64,000 nt of DNA, taken from SZUA-22 sp963751695 (GTDB taxonomy: Bacteria > Bacteroidota > Ignavibacteria > Ignavibacteriales > Melioribacteraceae). Where the stretch lies: contig CAVVVP010000010.1 in NCBI GenBank assembly GCA_963751695.1, positions 496,001 to 560,000 on the forward strand. Reading direction: 5' to 3'. Below the pieces are notes generated by a model. The model was not told the origin of the DNA and did not search any database. It saw nothing but the letters and a program-made list of their open reading frames with translations. Below, in pieces: positions 45,326 to 51,922 of the stretch (position 1 is the stretch's first letter; every line of letters starts with the position of its first letter). The translations under genes and the position numbers were made by a program.

Positions 45326-46048
45326 TTATTTCTTTCTGGATTTCGCTTTGACTCCAGTTAATTTGCCACGGAAGTACTGCATGTATCTATCCATTGCTTC
45401 TGGATTTGATACTACCCTAGTGTGAAGATATCTAGGTGTGTTAATCAAAGCCTTCGCCATCAGTGCATTTCCAGTTTTGAATTCGACTTTGGTTACTTCT
45501 GCCTTAAGGGTCCTCAGTTTAGCGTCATCCATGTTTTCAATAGTTTCCTCGATCTGCTTTTCAATCGACTCACTATATCTTTCATGGTAGCTATCGAATT
45601 TGGCCGCTTTTCTAACCCTTGCTCTGGTTTCAGCTCGATCTATGATTGTATAGATATCTGTAAGATCGTTCTGTAAGAGTTTGATCTTTTCATCACAAGC
45701 ATCGATAGCACTCTTCTTTCTGGAGATCTTGTGCTTAATTTGCTTCTTTGCAAATGGTGTCATAGTTTCTTCACGACCATCCTTCAACACCACTTTCGGA
45801 TTTGCCAAAAGCTTCTTAAGCTCTTTTAATTCAGATCTGAGCGTCTCCCGTTCTGGGTAATAACTCTGAAGGTCCGCCTCCATTTGAGGAATTCTCTCAA
45901 GGCGGGGATTTTGTTTGAAGAAGTACTCTGAATTAGTTGTTTCAACATCTTGTACTTCTTCTTGGTTAACAGGTCCCAACTCTTTATCGTTGGTTGGTTC
46001 AGCGACCTTATCTGCACGCTGAATATCTTGCTGCTTCTTGTCAGACAT
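45326..46048 (-). CDS. Coiled-coil island protein, 240 residues
   Basis: Not recognised. The N-terminal ~50 residues are charged and disordered. From about residue 50 there are long heptad-like helices rich in Lys, Arg and Glu (ERETLRSELKELKKLLANP.., KKQIKHKISRKKSAIDACDEKIKLLQNDL, IEKQIEETIENMDDAKLRTLKAEVTK). The C-terminus is basic (FRGKLTGVKAKSRKK). It could be a DNA-binding scaffold or phage-like structural helper. It heads the xis-int operon. GGAGG lies five bases before ATG and can be masked by the leader described at 46049-46165. Confidence 0.7.
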   Translation of the reverse strand: MSDKKQQDIQRADKVAEPTNDKELGPVNQEEVQDVETTNSEYFFKQNPRLERIPQMEADLQSYYPERETLRSELKELKKLLANPKVVLKDGREETMTPFAKKQIKHKISRKKSAIDACDEKIKLLQNDLTDIYTIIDRAETRARVRKAAKFDSYHERYSESIEKQIEETIENMDDAKLRTLKAEVTKVEFKTGNALMAKALINTPRYLHTRVVSNPEAMDRYMQYFRGKLTGVKAKSRKK

Positions 46049-46165
46049 AATGTCCTCCGTTTTTAGGTTTCTAATTCGTTGAGTTTATTTGTCTCAACTT
46101 CTATTGCAAATAAACGGAGGTACAAAGGCACATCCCGTTACCGAAGAAGTTTAATTTGGTAACGA
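46049..46165 (-). promoter_or_regulatory. Structured 5' leader with SD-masking and alternative pairing
   Basis: On the minus strand three pairings are visible. One: CCTCCGTTT (46120-46112) with AAACGGAGG (46062-46054), 9 bp, burying the SD GGAGG of the downstream gene. Two: GTTGAG (46098-46093) with CTCAAC (46083-46078), a hairpin nested inside the first. Three: GTTTATTTG (46115-46107) with CAAATAAAC (46091-46083), 9 bp, which excludes both others and would expose the SD. Just upstream CGTTACC (46164-46158) pairs with GGTAACG (46142-46136). This looks like a translational on/off leader. The ligand or trigger is unknown. Confidence 0.55.
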
Positions 46166-46215
46166 GAGAACTATTTAGTTACTGGGTATAATTTTTTGTG
46201 TAATGTGGTAAGATG

Positions 46216-47682
46216 TTACAGATTTTCGAAAATATTTGTTGGTAATTCAAAGCCTTTTAGCACTAATTCTAGCTTTTGGCTGTAGAATGTATATTCATAA
46301 CTATCATATTCTATATATGAATTATAAAAACGATCGAACCATTCATGATCCTTTTTAGCTTTATTAAATATCTTACTAAGAGCTGTACGTGCATTTTCTG
46401 GATCTACATATTCTGGCAGATCTTTATCATTGAAAATGAACATTGCTTTTCTAAGGCCATCAACTGACATAGGGGAATTTTTGAGTTCGGTATAACTAAT
46501 CAAAAGCATTAAATAGGTGAGGAATGCCGCAACATCAAGGTCATTATAAATTTTTAGTGGTGAAATTACATCATACTTATTATCTCTAATAATTATGTGC
46601 CATGTTTCCACCGATACTTCTGCTTTTATAACTTTACCCTTATTTAGTTCACGATAGTTTTCTTTGTACTTGTTTAAGAACACCGACCAGAAGGATAAAT
46701 TATTTAACAGATCATCCTTGGTAATTAAATTAAACTCGTCAATTGTTTTAGAAAGTGCTTCTGGGTTCAGAGAATCTTCCAATAGATCACTTAAAAGATT
46801 ATGCTTAACTATTGGATAGAATATCCGGTCCTTTCCACGAGTTCTATATTTATTTTGTCTTATTAATAGGGAAACAAAAATACCGCTTATGATATCTCGC
46901 AATTCTATTTCATCTGGAACTGGGATTTTTTCATACTTGTCAAAATAATCTATTGGTTTTTGATTGTCGCCTTGAATCACGACATGGTCATTTAATTTGT
47001 GCTCTGTAATTATTTCCTTAAGGTCGTGTTGTTTATTCTGGCTAAATGTATGGTGGAAATTGGTAAACACGTATGGGAGGTCAGAGCTTGGTAGTTTTTC
47101 TAACGGTCGCTCCAGATTATACTCTCTGAAGTTTCTGTTTTTAAGTAGGTATTCAATACCTTCCTTTGCCGTATAATTATCAGAGCCAACAAAATGAAGT
47201 TTTTTTGTCTGTTCATCATATTCAATCATTTTGAGATTTTCGTAGTAGGTATCCTCAAAATTTGTTAAATACTTTGGAGCATGATAATTTCTAGCTTCAA
47301 TGGCTTTCTCACTGAAGATTCTTTTACAGTTCTCATTGAGTGATGCAAGTTTCTGAGATACCTTACGAAGTTCTGATTGCTCTAGTTCAATAAAGCCCTT
47401 TTGTTTTAATCCCGTAATTTCACAATTAGTAAAAACCAAAATATTTGAATCAGAGTTAGTTATGATGTCGTTTAATTTCTCTCCACTTAGTGGGAGATAG
47501 CATAAATAATCATCATTATTTATCGAATCTACTTCAATGAATTTTGCCATTTTGATCATGCTAGAAATCTTAAGCTGCAAATTTTTATCCTTAAGCTGAA
47601 ACTCGGGAGGAAACCATTCTTCAATATCCCAGACATATTCACAATCTTCAAAGTCAACCGAATATTTTTTTAGTTCTGACAT
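46216..47682 (-). CDS. Unrecognised 488-residue island cargo protein
   Basis: I do not recognise a family. It is a soluble, acidic, mixed alpha/beta protein with no signal peptide, membrane helix, Walker motif or clear catalytic signature. A helical segment near residue 395-420 (DVAAFLTYLMLLISYTEL) is hydrophobic but too polar on the flanks for a membrane span. The ATG at 47682 follows a 51-residue ORF after 49 bp. By position it is cargo of the island and could belong to a defence or regulatory function. Codon use is as AT-rich as the rest of the island. Confidence 0.75.
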   Translation of the reverse strand: MSELKKYSVDFEDCEYVWDIEEWFPPEFQLKDKNLQLKISSMIKMAKFIEVDSINNDDYLCYLPLSGEKLNDIITNSDSNILVFTNCEITGLKQKGFIELEQSELRKVSQKLASLNENCKRIFSEKAIEARNYHAPKYLTNFEDTYYENLKMIEYDEQTKKLHFVGSDNYTAKEGIEYLLKNRNFREYNLERPLEKLPSSDLPYVFTNFHHTFSQNKQHDLKEIITEHKLNDHVVIQGDNQKPIDYFDKYEKIPVPDEIELRDIISGIFVSLLIRQNKYRTRGKDRIFYPIVKHNLLSDLLEDSLNPEALSKTIDEFNLITKDDLLNNLSFWSVFLNKYKENYRELNKGKVIKAEVSVETWHIIIRDNKYDVISPLKIYNDLDVAAFLTYLMLLISYTELKNSPMSVDGLRKAMFIFNDKDLPEYVDPENARTALSKIFNKAKKDHEWFDRFYNSYIEYDSYEYTFYSQKLELVLKGFELPTNIFENL

Positions 47683-47731
47683 GAATAATTCATGAACTTC
47701 GTTGTCTGTTGGTTTTAAGATTTCGATAAAA

Positions 47732-47887
47732 TTAAATCTTATGTTGGCTAGTTGATAAAAAATCGTAGAGGAATGTATAGAGATGGTGGCCGTATATAAG
47801 TGGGACAGCTATCTTAGATTTTTCATTAAGTGAATTTAGATAATTTTTCTCAGCATTCCAGTCAGTTATTTCACATAATAGCGTCAT
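47732..47887 (-). CDS. Small ORF of 51 residues upstream of the cargo gene
   Basis: The frame starts at ATG 47887 (MTLLCEITDWNAEKNYLN..) and stops at 47732. The product looks protein-like (NSLNEKSKIAVPLIYGHHLYTFLYDF), with an aromatic-rich second half. It lies 49 bp before the 488-residue gene on the same strand. No strong SD is present (AAAGAAAATATT before ATG). It could be a small partner of the cargo protein or a chance ORF in the divergent promoter region. Confidence 0.4.
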   Translation of the reverse strand: MTLLCEITDWNAEKNYLNSLNEKSKIAVPLIYGHHLYTFLYDFLSTSQHKI

Positions 47888-47934
47888 AATAATATTTTCT
47901 TTATTTTAATTAAGATAAAAATTATGAGGGCTAA

Positions 47935-48540
47935 ATGCTAATAGTTACTTATACTAAAGGTGATAGAACTTTAATCTCTGCAAGATTATTAAATGCAGAA
48001 ATTGTTAATATAATTAATATTGATTCATATTACCTATATTCGGATCCTGACAAATTTGAAGAACGATTTCTAAATATAATATCAAATTTGTTAAGGTTTG
48101 ATTTAGCCCTTGAACGCACTTCACTCTTCTTTATTATACGCGGAACCATTAATATTGAAACCAGAGAAGTCGTAAAAAGTGAGGTATTAGATAACTATTC
48201 GGTCAGAAAACTTTATGATGGGTTTAGTTTTCCCCATGCATTTACTAAAGAAATTAAAAGAGAGCGGGTTTTTGTACTAGATGAGTCTAATGCAGTGGCG
48301 CTCAGTGTTAGAGCAAAATATCTAAAGAGGTCATCCCCATCATACTTGGCGATTCAAATAGGTGATAGCGTTTCAATAAACCTTGTCGACGAGAATAATA
48401 TAATTGATTACAATTCCCTCATCAGACCAATTAAAATGCTCCAGAATAAAGATGCCAACTATCTACTTGGACAGGAAGGCATGCAAGATCTAATCTTTTC
48501 TGGAGGGAATCAACCAGAAAAAAGTTATACGAAAACTTAA
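47935..48540 (+). CDS. ASKHA-like N-terminal part of an apparently split gene
   Basis: A 201-residue product, SD GAGGGCTAA before ATG. The order of elements recalls the sugar-kinase/actin (ASKHA/ROK) fold: ESNAVALSVRAKYL, then SYLAIQIGDSVSINLVDEN (like the ROK GTGxGxGIIxDG strand pair), then IFSGGNQ (like the adenosine GG). No ROK zinc motif or catalytic Asp is seen. The frame ends at TAA 48540 just after an A6 run (48518-48523), and a second frame shifted by -1 continues the protein at once. It may therefore be the front half of one ~390-residue protein. Function unknown. Confidence 0.6.
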   Translation: MLIVTYTKGDRTLISARLLNAEIVNIINIDSYYLYSDPDKFEERFLNIISNLLRFDLALERTSLFFIIRGTINIETREVVKSEVLDNYSVRKLYDGFSFPHAFTKEIKRERVFVLDESNAVALSVRAKYLKRSSPSYLAIQIGDSVSINLVDENNIIDYNSLIRPIKMLQNKDANYLLGQEGMQDLIFSGGNQPEKSYTKT

Positions 48541-48599
48541 TTGACGTCCTAGAAGATTTAATTGTTAAGATTAGAGAAGACGACAACGAAGTTGGGGGT

Positions 48600-49124
48600 G
48601 TGTTTATTTATACGCAACATAAGGAATACATTATTCCAAGTATGTTAGAAGATTATTTTACAAAAATAAAAATCCGCATAAGTAACGAAGAAGAGTGGTT
48701 GGAAACTTTTACTAGGTCTAGTTTTTTTCTTAGTAGAACTCAGTATAAAAAAACTTTGAAAAGCCAATTGGACAAAAATGACAAGTTTTCAAAATTACTT
48801 AAATTAGGGATAGAGGGCTTACCCTTTCTTGGGGCTGTTGTAAATCCTTTTTTACTCGTTCTAAATATACCTCTAATTGATGACGTAGTAACAAAATTAT
48901 TAGCAAGTAAAATCATTAACATTAAATATTATAATGCATCCGGGAAGTTATCGCAAGAGCTATCTAACCAATATGAATTCAGATCACACTGGAAGGAGAA
49001 TAAAGATATTTCATCAAAAGATAGCTATTACCTAGTGCATTATGAGAATGATTCCAAAGAAAAAGTTTATTTAGGTATGCTTAAATCCGTAACGGATTTA
49101 CAAAAGTATAAATTCGATGAGTAA
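48600..49124 (+). CDS. Second part of the apparently split gene, with a hydrophobic segment
   Basis: A 174-residue frame from GTG 48600. The frame is open much further upstream: from 48519 it reads KKLYENLIDVLEDLIVKIREDDNEVGG before GVFIYTQHKEY, which continues directly from the end of the first ORF if one base is skipped in the A6 run. A central segment (GIEGLPFLGAVVNPFLLVLNIPLIDDVV, about residues 75-102) is hydrophobic and could be membrane-associated. No family recognised. As a stand-alone gene it has no convincing SD, so I read it as the downstream half of a frameshifted gene. Confidence 0.55.
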   Translation: MFIYTQHKEYIIPSMLEDYFTKIKIRISNEEEWLETFTRSSFFLSRTQYKKTLKSQLDKNDKFSKLLKLGIEGLPFLGAVVNPFLLVLNIPLIDDVVTKLLASKIINIKYYNASGKLSQELSNQYEFRSHWKENKDISSKDSYYLVHYENDSKEKVYLGMLKSVTDLQKYKFDE

Positions 49125-49598
49125 TGACTCCTCAATGTATAGATTTTCCCTTTTAACCATTGGAATTCTCTATAAAAATTATTTTCTATTTATCTTGGAG
49201 TTTACCTTTCAATTAAGATTTACTATCATCCAATATCCTTTTCTTGGATCAAATATTTGCCAACTTGTGTCTTCCACAAATCGATTTTCAGCCGATTGAC
49301 CCTTTGCACGAATGGAAAATGAGCTGATTGACCCCTTGCACGAATGGAAAATGAGCCGATTGACCCCATGCACAAATGGAAAATGAGCCGATTGACCCCT
49401 TGCACAAATGGAAAATGAGCCGATTGACCCCTTGCACAACGGTAATTTCTACCAATATTTTAGCCCACAACAATAACATTCTTCGTTTTTAATCTATTTT
49501 CAAACTTTTTATTATTCTTTGGTATAAGAACTTCAGATAATATCTAACCTAACCACACAATATTACACAACAATTATTAACCAAAGGAGGATTCATTT
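49125..49598. other. Gene-free stretch containing repeat array and operon promoter
   Basis: About 470 bp without a convincing gene. The short minus-strand frames inside are translations of the tandem repeat and not protein-like. The 32-bp repeat array occupies 49292-49439. From 49440 to 49580 the DNA is very AT-rich, as expected for the promoter of the downstream rightward operon, and ends with AAAGGAGG before the first micro-ORF. Confidence 0.5.
49292..49439 (+). repeat. 32-bp direct tandem repeat, 4.5 copies
   Basis: The unit (start GATTGACCCCTTGCACAAAT, then GGAAAATGAGCC) begins at 49294, 49326, 49358, 49390 and 49422, exactly every 32 bp. Copies differ by one to three bases; the outer copies are the more diverged (CCTTTGCACG, CCCCATGCAC). 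The array ends in ..TTGCACAA. On the other strand the unit reads TTGTGCAAGGGGTCAATCGG, which resembles the repeated end sequences of IS21-family elements, but no istA/istB genes are present. Iteron-like protein-binding repeats are the alternative. Confidence 0.85.
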
Positions 49599-49718
49599 AT
49601 GGATTGGATCAAAACCGCAATACTCATTGCCGATAAGGTAATAAAGATTTTCAAAAAAGAAATTCTGGGAAAAGATAATGGGAAAAATAGTAGCGGAGAT
49701 AGTCAGACTACTGGCTGA
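49599..49718 (+). CDS. Micro-ORF 1: 39-residue amphipathic peptide
   Basis: ATG at 49599 with a strong SD, AAAGGAGG, eight bases upstream, the best in the island. The peptide starts MDWIKTAILIADKVIKIF, an amphipathic helix with alternating Ile/Val and Lys, followed by a polar tail rich in Gly, Asn and Ser. It overlaps a second micro-ORF in another frame by 41 bp. Such shapes occur in small toxins, phenol-soluble-modulin-like peptides and phage lysis peptides. No homology claim is made. Confidence 0.5.
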   Translation: MDWIKTAILIADKVIKIFKKEILGKDNGKNSSGDSQTTG

Positions 49719-49755
49719 AGTAGCAATAATCATACTTAACAAAAAGAAAAGGTAA
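49678..49755 (+). CDS. Micro-ORF 2: 25-residue hydrophobic cationic peptide
   Basis: ATG at 49678 inside the end of micro-ORF 1, in a different frame, ending with TAA at 49755, 3 bp before the Gam-like gene. The product is a hydrophobic helix (IVAEIVRLLAEVAIIIL) followed by a basic tail (NKKKR), as in small membrane-active peptides. There is only a weak SD (GGGAAAAGATA). It may simply be a chance frame, but the spacing to the neighbours is tight. Confidence 0.35.
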   Translation: MGKIVAEIVRLLAEVAIIILNKKKR

Positions 49756-49758
49756 AAC

Positions 49759-50325
49759 ATGAAAGAACTAATTGAAGAGCTTCTTCTAGAAGCAGAGAAA
49801 GAAGAGAACAAACTACAGCTTGCCCATGTGGATCTGATGCTATCTGAGATGAAGAGTATTCAGCAGCAGATAGATAGTAACTTTTTGCAAGCTGAAGAAG
49901 AAAAGAAGATCATTGACAACTGGGTTATAGCAAAGAACCTTAAGCTGCAAGAGAAAGTTGAAAGAATAACCACCCAACTGGAACTATTCATGAATATGAA
50001 TCCGGATGTTAAAACAGTAGATCTACCTAATGGAAAGCTTCTAAAGAGGAAACAACCGGACAGAATAGAGATAACAGATATGGATCAGTTTTTAAGTGAA
50101 GCTAATTCACAAATGCTATCAGTACAGCCGGAGATTGTAAGACCGGATATGAATAAGATAAAAGCATTCTACAAAAGAACAACAAAAATACCACAAGGAA
50201 CAAGGCTGGTAATTGGAAAAGAGAAGTTCAGTATTAAAATTAAACAACATGGAGAAGAAGATAATGGAAAGAAAGAAACTAGAACTGGAGTTAAACAAAC
50301 CAACTCATTTAGAGATGCTGTATGA
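49759..50325 (+). CDS. Host-nuclease inhibitor Gam-like protein
   Basis: A 188-residue protein. A long N-terminal coiled coil (about residues 1-75) leads to the Gam-type core: VKTVDLPNGKLLKRKQPDRIEITD (about residues 88-112) and the C-terminal IPQGTRLVIGKEKFSIKI. This matches the order of phage Mu Gam (tSvkLpsGtlklRkxP.. vPGvxivxgxxFxI). Mu Gam binds double-stranded DNA ends and shields them from RecBCD-type nucleases. On an island it would protect linear or excised DNA. It starts 3 bp after micro-ORF 2. Confidence 0.75.
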   Translation: MKELIEELLLEAEKEENKLQLAHVDLMLSEMKSIQQQIDSNFLQAEEEKKIIDNWVIAKNLKLQEKVERITTQLELFMNMNPDVKTVDLPNGKLLKRKQPDRIEITDMDQFLSEANSQMLSVQPEIVRPDMNKIKAFYKRTTKIPQGTRLVIGKEKFSIKIKQHGEEDNGKKETRTGVKQTNSFRDAV

Positions 50326-50704
50326 TCAGCCTAAGATAGGTGAATCACAGTATGGGGAATATTACTTATACGCTGTAAGAAACGGTGACGGGAAGGAATA
50401 TTCTTTCTTTGCTCCAGAAGAGGTACACTCACAAATAAAGAATCTAAAGAAAGGTGATACTGTTGTAGTAACCAAGAAAGCGCAGCAGAAGGACAAGAAA
50501 GTAGTAACGACATATGAAGTAGATATTCCAGAGAAGAAACCAGCAGAAGAAAAACCAAAGAATGGTTCTAATGGTTACTATGAGGCCATGGTAGAGAGTT
50601 TTGAAGATGCCATAAAGATACAAGAGAAATTCAATGGTATTGCAAATATCAATCAGATAGCTATTTCACTATTTATTCAAAGAACAAAATCTAAACAACA
50701 ATAA
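50264..50704 (+). CDS. Hypothetical island protein, possible OB-fold
   Basis: A 146-residue protein. The ATG at 50264 has GGAGAAGAAG before it; a longer frame from 50213 lacks an SD and overlaps more of the Gam-like gene. It still overlaps that gene by 62 bp. The first ~85 residues look like a small beta-barrel (GEYYLYAVRNGDGKEYSFFAPEE, LKKGDTVVVTKKAQQKDKKVVTTYEVDI), as in OB-fold single-strand-DNA binders. A proline/lysine linker and a short helical tail follow. Next to Gam, a role in DNA handling fits. Family not recognised. Confidence 0.65.
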   Translation: MERKKLELELNKPTHLEMLYDQPKIGESQYGEYYLYAVRNGDGKEYSFFAPEEVHSQIKNLKKGDTVVVTKKAQQKDKKVVTTYEVDIPEKKPAEEKPKNGSNGYYEAMVESFEDAIKIQEKFNGIANINQIAISLFIQRTKSKQQ

Positions 50705-50717
50705 TATGGAGGCCACA

Positions 50718-50870
50718 ATGGCAGATAAAATATTTATTGGGTGTGTTGAATCCCTTGAATGGTTGGCTGAGAAGCTGAACTTAACCTATCAAGAGCTGAA
50801 TGTAATAATCTTTGTAATCGGCTGGCCGATAGTTACAGTTGGTTTAATTATAGCATATTTAACAAAGTGA
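50718..50870 (+). CDS. Small single-pass membrane protein, 50 residues
   Basis: Starts at ATG 50718 with TGGAGG seven bases upstream. MADKIFIGCVESLEWLAEKL is followed by one membrane helix (VIIFVIGWPIVTVGLIIAYL) and ends TK. It lies between the OB-like gene (14 bp) and the DUF932 gene (10 bp) in the same operon. Tight spacing, strong SD and a clean helix support a real gene. Function unknown. Confidence 0.65.
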   Translation: MADKIFIGCVESLEWLAEKLNLTYQELNVIIFVIGWPIVTVGLIIAYLTK

Positions 50871-50880
50871 GGTAAATGAA

Positions 50881-51627
50881 ATGATAGATAGAAAATTATG
50901 GAAGTACTTATTCCCGGTTGCTGAAACTGAAGTACAAATTAAGAATATGGCTAATCTCTATTTCCCAACTAGTGATTATAAAGCTATTATTCGTGAGGAC
51001 GATAGCAAGTTGATCGCTATACAGAAGAAGAGTTACAAACTGGTATCCAATGCTGAAGTAATAGAACCAGTTCTTGAACAATTAACTGATCTTACAACTG
51101 ACTGGCACATTGATGAATCACATAGTTTCTGTGAAGATGGAAGAATGAGGCTGCAAGTAACATTTCCGGAGCTTACTCTAAATGATGGAAGAAGTGATAT
51201 TGCTATGAGTATGTTCATACATAATAGTTATGATGGATCTGAAGGAGTAAGAATGTACTGGGGAGCAATCAGAGGAATATGTTCTAACGGGATGGTGTTT
51301 GGTGAAGTATTAGCCAGATATTACTCTAAGCATACTTCCGGGATAGTAATAGAAAACTTAAAAGATCAGATCGAAGATACATATGATCAAATACCGGTTA
51401 TTAAAGAAAGAATAGAAATACTTCAGAACTTAGAAGTAACTGATGAGCTGAAAGAAAGTATCTCTGATAAGCTTGGGAAAGGAATATCTGATTATGTAGA
51501 TGAGCAAGAAGTACCAGAAAACCAGTGGAAGCTTAGCAATTACTTGACCTACTATATCAGCCACGTTGTGCAGCAAAGAATGAGGGCATCTTACCAGATG
51601 AAAGTAAGTAGGTTATTCCAATTGTGA
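50881..51627 (+). CDS. DUF932 (phage/plasmid-like) protein
   Basis: A 248-residue protein of the DUF932 family, common on plasmids, phages and islands. It shows the family order: ADYKAI-like SDYKAIIREDDSKLIAIQKKSYKLVSNAEVIEPVL, then RMRLQVTFPEL, DIAMSMFIHNSYDGSEGVRMYWGAIRGICSNGMVFGE, and a helical C-terminus. GAGGTAA precedes the ATG. Members are shorter (about 250) when they lack the C-terminal extension, as here. Biochemical role not established. It is the last gene of the rightward operon. Confidence 0.85.
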   Translation: MIDRKLWKYLFPVAETEVQIKNMANLYFPTSDYKAIIREDDSKLIAIQKKSYKLVSNAEVIEPVLEQLTDLTTDWHIDESHSFCEDGRMRLQVTFPELTLNDGRSDIAMSMFIHNSYDGSEGVRMYWGAIRGICSNGMVFGEVLARYYSKHTSGIVIENLKDQIEDTYDQIPVIKERIEILQNLEVTDELKESISDKLGKGISDYVDEQEVPENQWKLSNYLTYYISHVVQQRMRASYQMKVSRLFQL

Positions 51628-51632
51628 TTAAT

Positions 51633-51653
51633 AGAGAGAGCCTGGCTCTCTTT
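51633..51653 (+). terminator. Terminator of the Gam-DUF932 operon
   Basis: AGAGAG and CTCTCT form a 6-bp stem, extendable through CC/GG, with a very short loop (CCTGG region), 6 bp after the DUF932 stop and followed by TTTAGATT. It is the expected place for an intrinsic terminator, though the U-run is short. Confidence 0.6.
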
Positions 51654-51922
51654 AGATTAGGAATCGCCTTTTGTTTTGGAAAGATTTTAGAATTAAAAAA
51701 ATTTGTGAAATGGTTTTTTCATTCTTATGGGCACCTTCTTTTCAATAGATATGCTTTTAATTGCTCAGACCGTGGGTCCCCCCTCTAACCAGAATATGGG
51801 ACCCAAATCCTCGATTGTGATTTTAAATACTTGTCAATGATATTCTTGTTTGATTTTGACATAAGTAAGTTTATTAGGACTGTAATGCAGCATTACTTTT
51901 TAAAAACAGAATTCATTTCATT
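51654..51922. other. Island-to-chromosome junction region
   Basis: This ~270 bp gap lies between the last island gene and the first outer-membrane gene. It contains a perfect 8-bp inverted repeat, TGGGTCCC (51773-51780) and GGGACCCA (51798-51805), 17 bp apart. The base composition around 51765-51810 is richer in G+C than the flanks. CCGTGGGT also occurs in the tRNA-Ser T-arm, but the match does not extend, so I do not call this attR. No gene is seen. Confidence 0.4.

Larger units (their letters stand above)
41916..51700. mobile_element. Genomic island next to tRNA-Ser (right end approximate)
   Basis: Downstream of tRNA-Ser lie a tyrosine integrase, an excisionase-like protein, a transposase relative, several orphan small genes, a Gam-like protein and a DUF932 protein. 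None of these belongs to the housekeeping context on either side. The integrase-proximal end is the tRNA 3' end. The right end is placed after the DUF932 operon terminator because an outer-membrane gene typical of the chromosome begins at 51923. I found no repeat of the tRNA 3' end there, so the boundary is inferred. There is no conjugation or phage structural gene, so it is not self-transmissible on its own. Confidence 0.7.

Noticed and set aside
49292..49439. CRISPR array.
   Set aside because: The 32-bp units are back to back with no unique spacers and no cas genes are present.
49209..49479. Minus-strand ORFs of 63-76 residues across the repeat array.
   Set aside because: They are translations of the 32-bp DNA repeat in different frames (repeated SFSICKGSIG-like units), with no start context and no protein-like composition.
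51765..51810. CCGTGGGT near the right island end resembles the T-arm of tRNA-Ser and could be attR.
   Set aside because: Only about nine bases match before the sequences differ, and the segment is better explained as part of an 8-bp inverted repeat (TGGGTCCC/GGGACCCA).
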